Shown here one piece after another: positions 18,983 to 26,770 of a stretch of DNA of 64,000 nucleotides; position 1 is the first letter of the stretch; every line of letters starts with the position of its first letter. The notes under the pieces were generated by a model, which saw only the letters and a program-made list of their open reading frames with translations, did not search any database and was not told the DNA's origin. The stretch is from NCBI RefSeq assembly GCF_004123195.1, contig NZ_SDLI01000010.1:62001-126000 (forward strand), read 5' to 3'. The translations under genes were made by a program, and so were the position numbers. Origin of the DNA: Ammoniphilus sp. CFH 90114. GTDB lineage: Bacteria; Bacillota; Bacilli; Aneurinibacillales; RAOX-1.

Positions 18983-19717
18983 CTATTTCTTTTTCGCTGA
19001 GAAATACGCTTTCATAGCGAATTTAGGCAGGGCAAGCTGTCTTTTCCAGCGTGTAGGTTGCGAAATCAAGCGATAGAGCCATTCAAGGTTGAGTTTCTGC
19101 CAAATCACAGGAGCTCGTTTGACTTTTCCCGCGATGACATCTAAGCTTCCTCCCACACCCACGGCGATGTTCGTATGTAAACGATGCTTGTTTTGGTAAA
19201 TCCACTTCTCCTGACGTGGAGCTCCTAAAGCGACGATGAGGAAATTCGGCTTCGCCTCATTGATCTCGGTGATGACTTCCTCTTCTTTATCCATAAAAAA
19301 ACCATTGTGACGACCCGCTACTATTAGATTCGGATAACGTTCCTTAATCTTGTCGGTCGCGAGTTGGTTTACTTCTTCACTGGATCCCAGAAAATAAAAG
19401 GACCATTGTTGTCGGTTCCCTTCTTCCAACAAACGAAGAAGCAAATCATATCCAGCTACTCGTTCAGCTACAGGATCGTTATTCCAGCGAGAAGCCATGA
19501 CGATCCCAATGCCATCTGGCGTGATCAAATCAGTATCCTCGGAGATTTTTTTAAGCTCGGGATCCTCAAGCGTTCCCATCACGAACTCAGGATTGGCGGT
19601 GATGACATGAAAAGGCCTGTCACCAGGGGAAGCAACCTTCCCTTTGATAAGGTCTACCGTCTCCTGCATGGTGAGCTTGGAAAAAGGGACGCCTAATATG
19701 TTAACTTTATTATTCAT
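18983..19717 (-). CDS. tagA: WecG/TagA/CpsF family N-acetylmannosaminyltransferase
   Basis: A 244-residue GT26 enzyme expected to add ManNAc to undecaprenyl-PP-GlcNAc, the committed step of wall teichoic acid-type linkage units. Motifs are VITANPEFVM, TPDGIGIVMASRW, ALGAPRQEKWI and VGVGGSLDVIAGKVKRAP. Length is standard. AAAGGAAACGAAAAAC precedes ATG 19717. It is the first gene on this strand of the glycan locus, with tagO next. Confidence 0.93.
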   Translation of the reverse strand: MNNKVNILGVPFSKLTMQETVDLIKGKVASPGDRPFHVITANPEFVMGTLEDPELKKISEDTDLITPDGIGIVMASRWNNDPVAERVAGYDLLLRLLEEGNRQQWSFYFLGSSEEVNQLATDKIKERYPNLIVAGRHNGFFMDKEEEVITEINEAKPNFLIVALGAPRQEKWIYQNKHRLHTNIAVGVGGSLDVIAGKVKRAPVIWQKLNLEWLYRLISQPTRWKRQLALPKFAMKAYFSAKKK

Positions 19718-19895
19718 GTTTTTCGTTTCCTTTATTAAGACGTTTTTAGAACCAAAAAGGTTTCACTTTCTATTTATAGCATAGGTAGGCGTTTTTCTCC
19801 AAGAGGATTATTGTGAGGCAACTGAAAGTAGAAGAATGATTAAAGGATCCAACCCCCACGATACAATATCTACGAATTGAGATATCGTTTGTTAT

Positions 19896-19912
19896 GTGGA
19901 AGTCAGACCCCT
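19896..19912. repeat. Short repeat GTGGAAGTCAGACCCCT
   Basis: This is an exact second copy of the arm at 21700-21716, placed just beyond the stop of the aminotransferase gene. Here no opposite arm forms a full hairpin. GGGGTCTGAC words of this kind are often seen in REP-type intergenic repeats of bacteria, which is only a resemblance. Confidence 0.45.
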
Positions 19913-19919
19913 TATAAGT

Positions 19920-21080
19920 CTAGCCAATATGTCTTAAAAATTGATCAAAGCGCTCAATCGCTCTCTCCAGATTATCCATCGAGGTGGCATAAGAGCAGCG
20001 GATATGTCCCTCTCCCCCCTGGCCGAATACATGCCCTGGTACGGCGGCCACGCGGGAGTGTGTGATCAACTGTTCAGCGAACTGATCGGATGTGAGGCCG
20101 GTAGAACGGATCGAAGGGAAGGCGTAAAACGCTCCTTCCGGTATTAGGCAATCTAATCCGATCTGTTGGAATGCTTTGCTAATATAATTTCTTCGTTGAC
20201 GATAGCTCATGACCATATCATCTTTGATTTTCAAGCCGTTTCTCAAGGCTTCAACGGCTGCCCATTGCCCCATGATGGGGGCACACAGCATGGTGTACTG
20301 ATGGATCTTTGTCATCGCGGCAACTAAGTCCTCTGGTCCTGCTGCGTAGCCGATCCGCCAGCCTGTCATGGCAAAGGACTTCGAGAATCCAGAAATCAAG
20401 ATCGTTCGGTCCTTCATGCCAGGGAGCGAGGCAAAGCTAAAGTGTGGCGTATCATAGCTAAGCTCTGCATAAATTTCATCCGATAACACGAGTAGGTCAT
20501 GCTTTTTGATCAGTTGTACAATGGAACCCCAGTCCTCTTCGTTCATGGTGGCTCCCGTTGGGTTATTCGGATAACAGAAAATGACCGCCTTTGTACGTGA
20601 GGTGATTTTCTCCTCTAACGCTTGGGACGTCAGCTTAAAGCCGGTATCCATGCTTGTCGTTACACTCACTGGGACTCCACCAGCCAACTTAACTACAGGC
20701 TCGTAGGATACATAGCAAGGCTCGATGATTAACACCTCATCGCCTGGATCAAGGATCGCGCGCAAAGCAATGTCAATCGCTTCACTTGCGCCCACGGTGA
20801 CCAGGATTTCCTTCTGATCTTGGTAGGCAAGATTGAAGGAGTCACTGAGGTACTGGGCAATCTCGTATCTTAGCTCAGGTAATCCGCTATTAGAAGTGTA
20901 GGTCGTGTACCCTCGCTCCATGGTGGAAATACTGGCTTCGCGGATGGACCATGGCGTAACAAAATCGGGTTCGCCTACCCCGAGGGAGATTACGTCTTCC
21001 ATCGTATTGGCGAGATCAAAATATTTTCGAATGCCCGAAGGCGGAATAGACTGAATGGTTTGGGAGAGTCGACGGTTCAT
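19920..21080 (-). CDS. PLP-dependent class I/II aminotransferase (AlaT/YugH-like)
   Basis: A 386-residue fold-type I aminotransferase, likely cytosolic. Motifs are SLGVGEPDF, YTSNSGLPELR, YPNNPTGA, VLSDEIYAEL, the PLP lysine in SGFSKSFAMTGWRIGY, and the C-terminal arginine region GEGHIRCSYA. Its ATG overlaps the stop of the upstream Lrp/AsnC gene (ATGA), the same regulator-aminotransferase pair as B. subtilis yugG-yugH, which is linked to alanine transamination. Substrate assignment therefore rests on synteny and family; PatA-like activity on other amino acids is possible. Confidence 0.88.
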   Translation of the reverse strand: MNRRLSQTIQSIPPSGIRKYFDLANTMEDVISLGVGEPDFVTPWSIREASISTMERGYTTYTSNSGLPELRYEIAQYLSDSFNLAYQDQKEILVTVGASEAIDIALRAILDPGDEVLIIEPCYVSYEPVVKLAGGVPVSVTTSMDTGFKLTSQALEEKITSRTKAVIFCYPNNPTGATMNEEDWGSIVQLIKKHDLLVLSDEIYAELSYDTPHFSFASLPGMKDRTILISGFSKSFAMTGWRIGYAAGPEDLVAAMTKIHQYTMLCAPIMGQWAAVEALRNGLKIKDDMVMSYRQRRNYISKAFQQIGLDCLIPEGAFYAFPSIRSTGLTSDQFAEQLITHSRVAAVPGHVFGQGGEGHIRCSYATSMDNLERAIERFDQFLRHIG

Positions 21081-21574
21081 GGGCTGACAACCATCCTGCG
21101 ATCTCCGTCTTGCTGGTCATAAACGACCCCATCATGCTTGTAGGTTTTTAATATAAAGTGTGTGGCAGTTGAAATCACGTTATCTAATGTAGAAAGCTTC
21201 TGAGCGACAAAGAAGGCCACTTCCTTCATGGTCTTTCCTTCAATCGTCACAGATAAATCATAAGCTCCCGACATAAGATAGACGGATTTGACCTCGGGAA
21301 ATCGGTAGATTCTCTCAGCAATTTCATCGAAGCCTTTATCCCGCTGCGGGGTTACTTTTACGTCAATCATCGCAGTTACTTTATCGTCCCCTTGAATCTT
21401 ATCCCAGTTAATGAGCGCCGGATATCGGAGAATGACGTTCTCCTTCTCTAATTTTTCAATCGTTAAACTCACTTCTTGCACAGGAACATCTAGCATCATC
21501 GCTAGCTTATCGTGGCTCTGTCGAGCGTCCTGTTCTAATAGAACAAGGAGCTCCAACATTTTCTCCTTCTTCAT
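21077..21574 (-). CDS. Lrp/AsnC family transcriptional regulator
   Basis: A 165-residue regulator: N-terminal winged helix-turn-helix (DARQSHDKLAMMLDVPVQEVSLTIEKLEKE), then an Lrp RAM domain with VKSVYLMSGAYDLSVTIEG. It probably senses an amino acid and controls its own operon with the translationally coupled aminotransferase. This matches the B. subtilis yugG-yugH arrangement. ATG 21574 has GGTGGAGTGAG upstream. An extended -10 (TGTTAAAAT) about 45 nt upstream may be its promoter. Confidence 0.9.
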   Translation of the reverse strand: MKKEKMLELLVLLEQDARQSHDKLAMMLDVPVQEVSLTIEKLEKENVILRYPALINWDKIQGDDKVTAMIDVKVTPQRDKGFDEIAERIYRFPEVKSVYLMSGAYDLSVTIEGKTMKEVAFFVAQKLSTLDNVISTATHFILKTYKHDGVVYDQQDGDRRMVVSP

Positions 21575-21663
21575 TCTCTCACTCCACCTTTTTTGTCTTT
21601 ATTTCATAATATTTTAACACATTCAAAGAAAAAGAAAACCAAAATCCTCAATCTGTGGGCCCT

Positions 21664-21717
21664 CAAAAAAGAAGGGGGTTTAACTTTCCACATGATGCCG
21701 TGGAAGTCAGACCCCTC
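21664..21717 (-). terminator. Terminator of the hfq-like gene, containing a REP-like arm
   Basis: Arms 21674-21691 and 21700-21716 are near-perfect inverted copies (GGGGTYTGACTTCCAC type) around an 8-nt loop. On the minus strand the stem is followed by TTCTTTTTTGAG. The right arm GTGGAAGTCAGACCCCT recurs exactly at 19896-19912. Confidence 0.75.
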
Positions 21718-21819
21718 TTGATTCAGCCGCTTAACTTGGCTGGGTATTCGTTTGTTAAAATAAAAAGGCTTGTCTACTCTGCTGCTAAAGGTGATTTACT
21801 TGGATGTTGACCGACTTCC

Positions 21820-22029
21820 CTAAGGCACAATGGTCGAAAAAGCTGACTTATAAATCATCGCTTGCTTATCACCTTGTTGGCGGATCACGACCACATAACG
21901 ATCAAACGCTTCGACAAAACCTTCCATATGTACACCATTCTTTAGTATGAATTTCACGTTCTTCTTGTTATTTTTGGATGTCGCTAAAATTTCGTCTTGC
22001 TGGATATTCATATTTTCTTTTTCGGTCAT
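21820..22029 (-). CDS. hfq: Divergent Hfq-like RNA-binding protein
   Basis: A 69-residue Sm-like protein. It aligns with Hfq along its length: Q-containing N-terminal helix (NIQQDEIL), Sm1 (VKFILKNGVHMEGFVEAFDRYVVVI) and Sm2 (KQAMIYKSAFSTIVP). In ordinary Hfq the Sm2 motif is YKHAIST; here the uridine-binding His is Ser (S62) and FDxF is FDRY. Hfq hexamers bind U-rich and A-rich RNA, so the proximal face of this one may differ. ATG 22029 is preferred because the predicted promoter would start transcription about 6 nt before the alternative ATG 22053. Usual Bacillus hfq lies next to miaA; here it stands alone, so a second copy elsewhere is likely. Confidence 0.8.
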   Translation of the reverse strand: MTEKENMNIQQDEILATSKNNKKNVKFILKNGVHMEGFVEAFDRYVVVIRQQGDKQAMIYKSAFSTIVP

Positions 22030-22066
22030 TTTGGTTCCATTTCCTTTCCCCATTAACTTTATCCTT

Positions 22067-22095
22067 ATTTTAACATGTTGCATCTGGTTTTACAA
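22067..22095 (-). promoter_or_regulatory. Promoter of the hfq-like gene
   Basis: On the minus strand TTGTAA (22090-22095) and TAAAAT (22067-22072) are 17 bp apart, with TG just before the -10. Transcription should begin near 22060. It lies back to back with the promoter of the GT39 gene. Confidence 0.6.
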
Positions 22096-22111
22096 AATCT
22101 AGTCTTCGCGA

Positions 22112-22140
22112 TTGACTTTTTTATGTGACTTGCATACGAT
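22112..22140 (+). promoter_or_regulatory. Promoter of the GT39-like gene
   Basis: TTGACT (22112-22117) and TACGAT (22135-22140) are 17 bp apart. The leader to ATG 22175 would be about 28 nt. Confidence 0.6.
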
Positions 22141-22174
22141 CAATAAGATGTAATTCTATATGATAGGTGATAAC

Positions 22175-23527
22175 ATGATTTTTTGGCGTCTGATCTTTTG
22201 GATTTTATTTATAGGTTGCTTTGGGCTGCGGGGCTTTTTGGTGTATAACCTAGATACGCAGCCGATCTCGGACTTCGTGCGATATTACCAAGCGGCGATT
22301 AGTTTGTCCGAAGGAAATGGGTTTGTGATGTTCGGACGCCACACCGCCTTCCAAGGTGTCGGCTATCCAGCTTTTCTCGCCTTTTTCTTTTATTGGTTCG
22401 GGCCAAGCGTCTTATTGGCCAAGTTGTTGAATTGGGCACTTGGACTTTTATCGGGGCTTCTTTTTTACTGGATTGTACGACGGTTCACGACGGAGAAACT
22501 GACCATGCTAGCCACGCTCGTCTATCTCTTTCTTCCCAAAGAGATTCTCTATGTGAATGTGTTAGCGACAGAGATCTTATATAATACGTTACTTCTTGGA
22601 TTTTTAGCTTGTTACTTTGCTTCTTGGCCGAAAGAAGGGCAAACGCGTAGAAAATGGATTTTATTAGTGATCGCAGGAGTCATCTTAGGATATATGAGTC
22701 TAGTTAAGCCTCTTTCTCCGTTATTTGGACTTGTGGTGTTTTTTGGCGAAATGCTGCGCCATGGTTGGTTAAAAATTGCTATTCCGCGAGGTGGTTGGGG
22801 GAAGGGGATTGTCCGGACCACGATCGTGGCGGTCGTCTCCATTATGGTGATTGCCCCTTGGACTTATCGAAATTACGAGCTTTTCGGAGCGTTCGTGCCG
22901 ATGACCACGAACGGCGGCTATGTGTTGTATGTGAATAACAACCCCCATGCCACGGGGGCTTGGATGGACCCCTATAAGATACCGGGAAGCCCCATTCATG
23001 AGATTACTTATCCGGAGAGCGACCCTCGATTTGAAGTCGAGATGGATCGACTAATGAAGGAGGAAGCGAAGAATTGGATCAGCGAGAATCCTGGTAGATT
23101 CCTTGCCTTAACGTTCTATCGATTGAATGAGACCTTCTATACGAACCTGGATTGGCGCTGGGCCTTCGAAGTGGAGGACGAGGATCGTACAGAGGAGCTT
23201 GATCGCATAAAGGCCTTTCTCATGCGCGCGATTCCTAGTATCCATGGGATAGTAAGCTCGTCATTCTTCTTGGCTTACCCTGCACTGCTGATTGGGTTTG
23301 TGGCTGCTGTTTGGAAAGGGAGAAAACTTCGCAGAAGGAGTGAAGTCAATCCAGAAATCTGGAATCAGCGATTGTTTCTCGTCCTGTTTTGCCTTCCCGC
23401 TCTGTTGTTTACGATCATCACGATGATATTTGAAGGGAATGCACGTTACTCCTTCTTGTGCCATCCTGCGTTTGCGCTATTGGTCGCGGTGATCATGAGA
23501 TCGGTAAGGAATGGTGTGCGAGTTTAG
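22175..23527 (+). CDS. GT39/ArnT-like membrane glycosyltransferase (GT-C fold)
   Basis: A 450-residue polytopic protein with about 10 hydrophobic segments. The first outside loop carries an acidic residue near the membrane (ISDFVRYYQAA), as in GT-C enzymes of the PMT/ArnT group. These use polyprenyl-phosphate sugars as donors and act on the outer face of the membrane. LFLPKEILYVNVLATEILYNTLL is typical of the family. ATG 22175 has AGGTGA 7 nt upstream; the earlier ATG 22160 has no site. It lies 1.1 kb from the operon predicted to make polyprenyl-phosphoryl-arabinose, and so is the best local candidate to use that donor (inference). The acceptor is unknown; surface proteins or wall glycan are possible. 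Confidence 0.8.
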   Translation: MIFWRLIFWILFIGCFGLRGFLVYNLDTQPISDFVRYYQAAISLSEGNGFVMFGRHTAFQGVGYPAFLAFFFYWFGPSVLLAKLLNWALGLLSGLLFYWIVRRFTTEKLTMLATLVYLFLPKEILYVNVLATEILYNTLLLGFLACYFASWPKEGQTRRKWILLVIAGVILGYMSLVKPLSPLFGLVVFFGEMLRHGWLKIAIPRGGWGKGIVRTTIVAVVSIMVIAPWTYRNYELFGAFVPMTTNGGYVLYVNNNPHATGAWMDPYKIPGSPIHEITYPESDPRFEVEMDRLMKEEAKNWISENPGRFLALTFYRLNETFYTNLDWRWAFEVEDEDRTEELDRIKAFLMRAIPSIHGIVSSSFFLAYPALLIGFVAAVWKGRKLRRRSEVNPEIWNQRLFLVLFCLPALLFTIITMIFEGNARYSFLCHPAFALLVAVIMRSVRNGVRV

Positions 23528-23549
23528 TACCTATTTTTTTCACCCATAA

Positions 23550-23587
23550 AAAGCTGAGAGTGACTCTTGGCTTTATTTTATTTTTAG
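23550..23587 (+). terminator. Terminator of the GT39-like gene
   Basis: AAAGCTGAGAG (23550-23560) pairs with CTCTTGGCTTT (23564-23574) with two G-U pairs and a 3-nt loop, followed by ATTTTATTTTT. A near copy of this hairpin occurs at 24049-24073. Confidence 0.75.
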
Positions 23588-23615
23588 GGATTAACTTACT
23601 TGTAATCATTATTGG

Positions 23616-23859
23616 TTCGTGACTCTGTAACTATCGTTCGTGATAAAGGTGGGCGTTTTCGGGAGTTTCGCCGCTATAAAGATGGGTTAACACTGTCATA
23701 CTTGTGTTTTATCCGGAGCCATTACAGCCATGTGACAAAAAAGGCCGTTTTCGGGAGTAATATGGTCTTGTTATTTGTAATAGCATCAGCATCGTGAGTT
23801 TCGATCGTTTTTTCGTGACAAAAACAAAGATGTTCGTGAGTATTGACAAAAATTCGTGA
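23616..23859. repeat. Phased TTCGTGA/TTCGGGA heptamer array
   Basis: Intergenic DNA with no credible gene. TTCGTGA occurs at 23616, 23637, 23812, 23833 and 23853, TTCGGGA at 23658 and 23750, and ATCGTGA at 23791. Most neighbours are 20-21 bp apart (23616, 23637, 23658; 23791, 23812, 23833, 23853), i.e. two helical turns. The intervening sequence is not conserved. The array lies between two similar terminator hairpins. Its function is unknown. Confidence 0.6.
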
Positions 23860-24039
23860 GAATCAATAGAAAATCTGCTTCCCGAAACGCTAGTTTGCTC
23901 TAGAACCATCAGTGAAGGCCAATCATTTTAATTACACACAAAAAAAACTAGCCAGTTTAAGGGGGATTCGGGCAAACTAGTCCGTCTTTCCACTTGATAT
24001 TAGAATAAATGCCTTAAATACGAACCATAAAACTGCCAA
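23860..24039. other. Intergenic spacer without recognised feature
   Basis: AT-rich sequence between the heptamer array and the terminator of the coiled-coil gene. CTAGTTTGC-like words occur in both orientations (near 23890 and 23970), hinting at an imperfect inverted repeat. No ribosome site with a reading frame was seen. Confidence 0.4.
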
Positions 24040-24073
24040 ACATAAAAAAAGCCGAGAGCACAACTCTTGGCTT
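24040..24073 (-). terminator. Terminator of the coiled-coil gene
   Basis: AAGCCGAGAG (24049-24058) and CTCTTGGCTT (24064-24073) form a 10-bp stem with one wobble. On the minus strand it is followed by seven Ts. Confidence 0.8.
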
Positions 24074-24163
24074 CATTTTATCTCTATGTAAAAAATGGAG
24101 TCTTGTGACCTCTATCCGATCTAGATCATACCGGTTCTGACCCCATTCTTCTAAATCAACTTC

Positions 24164-24595
24164 CTACTGATTCTTTAACCGATTGATCTCCAACTCGTTC
24201 TGTGCGGACTTCAGGTAGGTGAACTCAACATCCTTCTTCAGTGCATAAAACTCTTCCTTCGTAACCATATTGGTCTCAATGCGGGTAACTCTCTCTTCTA
24301 GTTGATCCAATCTTGCTTCTGTTTGATCAAACCTCTCATTCATTTCTGAACGTAGAGACTTCACCTCTGTGTGCAAACCATCCACTTCTGTACGCAGTGT
24401 TCCTACATCTGTGCGCAGCCCTTCCACTTCTGTACGCAATGTACCTACTTCCGCGCGCAGTCCATCAACCTCTGTACTCAGAGAATCCATCCTCGTACTC
24501 AATGACTCCATCCCCGAGTTAAGAGATTTAACCTCTGAACCCAGGATCTGCATCCCCTCCAAAATCTTTTGCAGCATCACTTTTGTTTCATCCAT
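24164..24595 (-). CDS. Small coiled-coil protein of unknown function
   Basis: A 143-residue soluble protein, almost entirely predicted coiled coil. The middle (~25-95) is built of seven-residue units of the type LRTEVEG / LRTDVGT / LSTEVDG, visible in the DNA as degenerate 21-bp repeats. A more varied helical tail (FDQTEARLDQLEERVTRIETNM) follows. No signal peptide, membrane segment or enzyme motif. ATG 24595 has GGGGGG upstream; another ATG two codons earlier would sit on that site. It lies between the GT39 gene and the DprE2-like gene on the same strand as the latter. The DNA repeats invite length variation. Confidence 0.7.
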   Translation of the reverse strand: MDETKVMLQKILEGMQILGSEVKSLNSGMESLSTRMDSLSTEVDGLRAEVGTLRTEVEGLRTDVGTLRTEVDGLHTEVKSLRSEMNERFDQTEARLDQLEERVTRIETNMVTKEEFYALKKDVEFTYLKSAQNELEINRLKNQ

Positions 24596-24667
24596 CCTCA
24601 TCCCCCCTTGTCCTTATCATAGCACAAACACGGCCTTGACACGAATGTTTGTTCGCAAATAAAGCTA

Positions 24668-25402
24668 CTACAACTTCAATCTCTTAAAGATGCTCTCCGG
24701 AATCATCTTGATGATTAACATGATAAGCGCCCAAAACGAAGGGGCATAGAGGGAATGTTTGCCCTTAGCAAGGGATTTGGAGATCGCACGGGCAATGGCT
24801 TGCGGCTGGGCAACAAGGAACATACCTTGCTGGCCAAAGGTCATTTTTGTATCGACAAATCCCGGTTTGACCGTGAGAACTTGAACGCCTGAAGGAAACA
24901 AGCGGTTACGAAGTCCTTGCAGATACACCGTAAGGGCTCCTTTGGTAGAGCCGTAGATATAGTTGCTTTGTCGTCCGCGGTCTCCAGCTACAGAGGAGAT
25001 GACACAGATAAAGCCTTTTTTCTGCTGCTCCATATAATCGGCCACCCGCTCAAGCAGGGAGACAGTGGAGACATAGTTAATCTCCATCATCTTTCTCGCT
25101 TCAGCGAAGTTCTCTTGAGCCTCCTCCTGGCTTGTCATGTAACCGTAGGCGAGAACGACGCCATCGAGGGTTACATTCTTCGTACAGGCGGCAATAAAGT
25201 CCGCGTGCGATTCATAGTCCAAAGCATCAAAGTAAGCTGGTGTCACTTCAACTTGATGACGAATCTGAAGGTCTTGGGCCATGGCTTCTAGCTCGGATAC
25301 GTCGCGACCAGCTAGGATGAGGTTAGTCTTTTCTTTTGCAAAATGATGAGCGATCGCCTGGGCTATGCCCGATGTAGCTCCTAGGATAAGAATCTTCTTC
25401 AT
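24668..25402 (-). CDS. dprE2: DprE2-like short-chain dehydrogenase (polyprenylphosphoryl-2-ketoribose reductase)
   Basis: A 244-residue SDR enzyme: NAD(P) motif GATSGIA (8-14), serine region ISSVAGDRGRQSN (135-147), catalytic Y150 and K154 in YGSTK, then LTVKPGFVDTKM. The SSVAG-x-R-x-R-x-SN-x-x-YGSTK block is characteristic of DprE2, which reduces the 2-keto sugar made by DprE1 to polyprenylphosphoryl-arabinose. Its ATG directly abuts the TAG stop of the DprE1-like gene, with GGAGG upstream. A hydrophobic C-terminal stretch could associate it with the membrane. The pairing with a DprE1-like protein makes the assignment stronger than for a lone SDR. Confidence 0.8.
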   Translation of the reverse strand: MKKILILGATSGIAQAIAHHFAKEKTNLILAGRDVSELEAMAQDLQIRHQVEVTPAYFDALDYESHADFIAACTKNVTLDGVVLAYGYMTSQEEAQENFAEARKMMEINYVSTVSLLERVADYMEQQKKGFICVISSVAGDRGRQSNYIYGSTKGALTVYLQGLRNRLFPSGVQVLTVKPGFVDTKMTFGQQGMFLVAQPQAIARAISKSLAKGKHSLYAPSFWALIMLIIKMIPESIFKRLKL

Positions 25403-26770
25403 CTACTTATCCTCCGTTAAATGTAGTCTTCTGGCCATTGAGGAGGAGAACAGGTGATGAGGATCGACTTTCTCCTTGAGCTCACGAAACCTTTCCCACT
25501 CCGGATACATGGTCCGAAAGGTGTCCGGAGACATAAGCGCATCCTTTGCCAGGTACAGGACACCGCCATAGTGGAGGACGATTTGGTCTAGTTCATGGAT
25601 AAAGGAAATGAACTCCGCCCCGCCGCGAACAGGAATATCCAGCGCTAGCGTATAGCCTGGTCGGGGGAAAGAAAGCCAACCGTTGCCGCGAGCCCCGAAG
25701 CTCTTAAGAACAGCCAGGAAAGAGGACTTTTTCGCTTGGCTCAGCCTTTCTAGCACCTCGGTCAAGCCTTCCCGACTGGTCTCTGGGGGAAATACCATCT
25801 GATATTGAATGAACCCCTTCGCTCCATACATTCGATTCCAATTGTCGATCGCGTCGAGCGGATAGAAGAAGGAGTCATAATCGACGGTCACGAGGCTGTC
25901 ATCTTTAAATTTTCCATAATATAAGGCATTGAAGGCCCCAATAGATAAAGGATTGAGAACCAAGGATGGAAGGTTGAACGGCATGTTCAGCTTCTTCTTT
26001 TTCCGGATAGAAAGCGGATCTCCACCTGTAGCAGGAAGGGAGTCTCTTCCCGCGTGCTTGCCCAGCATGAGGACGGAGCGTCCCATGGACCTGCCTGTTG
26101 CTAAGCAATCAATCCAAGCCACGGAGTAAGGATATTGGTCGCCAGTTTCAGCCAACTTGTCCAGTGCCTCGTCTAAGTTCGCCGCCTTCTTGTAATCGAC
26201 TTCAATATAAGCAGATTCCACGGAAATAAGCCTCAAACGTGCTGTCAAAATGATTCCCGTTAACCCAATTCCGCCAACGGTCGCCCAAAACAAGTCTGCA
26301 TTTTCCTCACGCGAACAGGTCCACAATTCTCCGGACGCGGTCATCAGCGTGAAGTCCAGAAGATGATCAGAAATCGCTCCGTCCTGATGGTGGTTTTTCC
26401 CATGTACATCGTTGGCAATCGCTCCACCCAGGGTGACATACTTGGTTCCTGGTGTAACCGGGAGGAAATAGCCGCGCGGCAGAAAAACCTCAATGATCTC
26501 CTCTAAGGAAACGCCAGCTTCACACTCGACAACACCCGTATCGGGATCAAAGGAAAGGAACCGATTAAACTTCGTATGAAGGATGACTCCTTCTCTGCGA
26601 TTCAAAGCCGTGTCACCGTAGCTGCGCCCGAGTCCACGTGAGATATAGTTGGTTTTTGCACCGGACGCTAGTAAACTCTTAAGTTCAGTTGTTTTTTCCG
26701 GTCGGTATAAAAAGGCCTTTTCCTTCGGATAATTGCCCCACCCTGCGATGTCTTTCTTCCATGCTTTCAT
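25403..26770 (-). CDS. dprE1: DprE1-like FAD-dependent polyprenylphosphoryl-ribose oxidase
   Basis: A 455-residue FAD oxidoreductase of the vanillyl-alcohol-oxidase/aldonolactone oxidase type. The N-terminal FAD domain has GLGRSYGDTAL (46-56), VTPGTKYVTLGGAIANDVHG (105-124) and KNHH with H127/H128 matching the DprE1 active-site His. The C-terminal part shows LAKDALMS and FRTMYPEWERFRELKEKVDP, followed by SSSMARRL. DprE1 oxidises the 2-OH of decaprenylphosphoryl-ribose in mycobacterial arabinan synthesis. The position of the mycobacterial Cys387 (target of benzothiazinones) appears to be Ala (TLALDIP near 372), by alignment from memory. The ATG overlaps the stop of the phosphatase gene (ATGA). 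Confidence 0.83.
   Translation of the reverse strand: MKAWKKDIAGWGNYPKEKAFLYRPEKTTELKSLLASGAKTNYISRGLGRSYGDTALNRREGVILHTKFNRFLSFDPDTGVVECEAGVSLEEIIEVFLPRGYFLPVTPGTKYVTLGGAIANDVHGKNHHQDGAISDHLLDFTLMTASGELWTCSREENADLFWATVGGIGLTGIILTARLRLISVESAYIEVDYKKAANLDEALDKLAETGDQYPYSVAWIDCLATGRSMGRSVLMLGKHAGRDSLPATGGDPLSIRKKKKLNMPFNLPSLVLNPLSIGAFNALYYGKFKDDSLVTVDYDSFFYPLDAIDNWNRMYGAKGFIQYQMVFPPETSREGLTEVLERLSQAKKSSFLAVLKSFGARGNGWLSFPRPGYTLALDIPVRGGAEFISFIHELDQIVLHYGGVLYLAKDALMSPDTFRTMYPEWERFRELKEKVDPHHLFSSSMARRLHLTEDK

Noticed and set aside
23612-23797. 61-codon plus-strand frame in the spacer
   Set aside because: No ribosome site; it coincides with the TTCGTGA array.
21600-24163. REP hairpin set as an insertion sequence
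   Set aside because: No transposase gene or terminal duplication is seen; the main hairpin works as a terminator.
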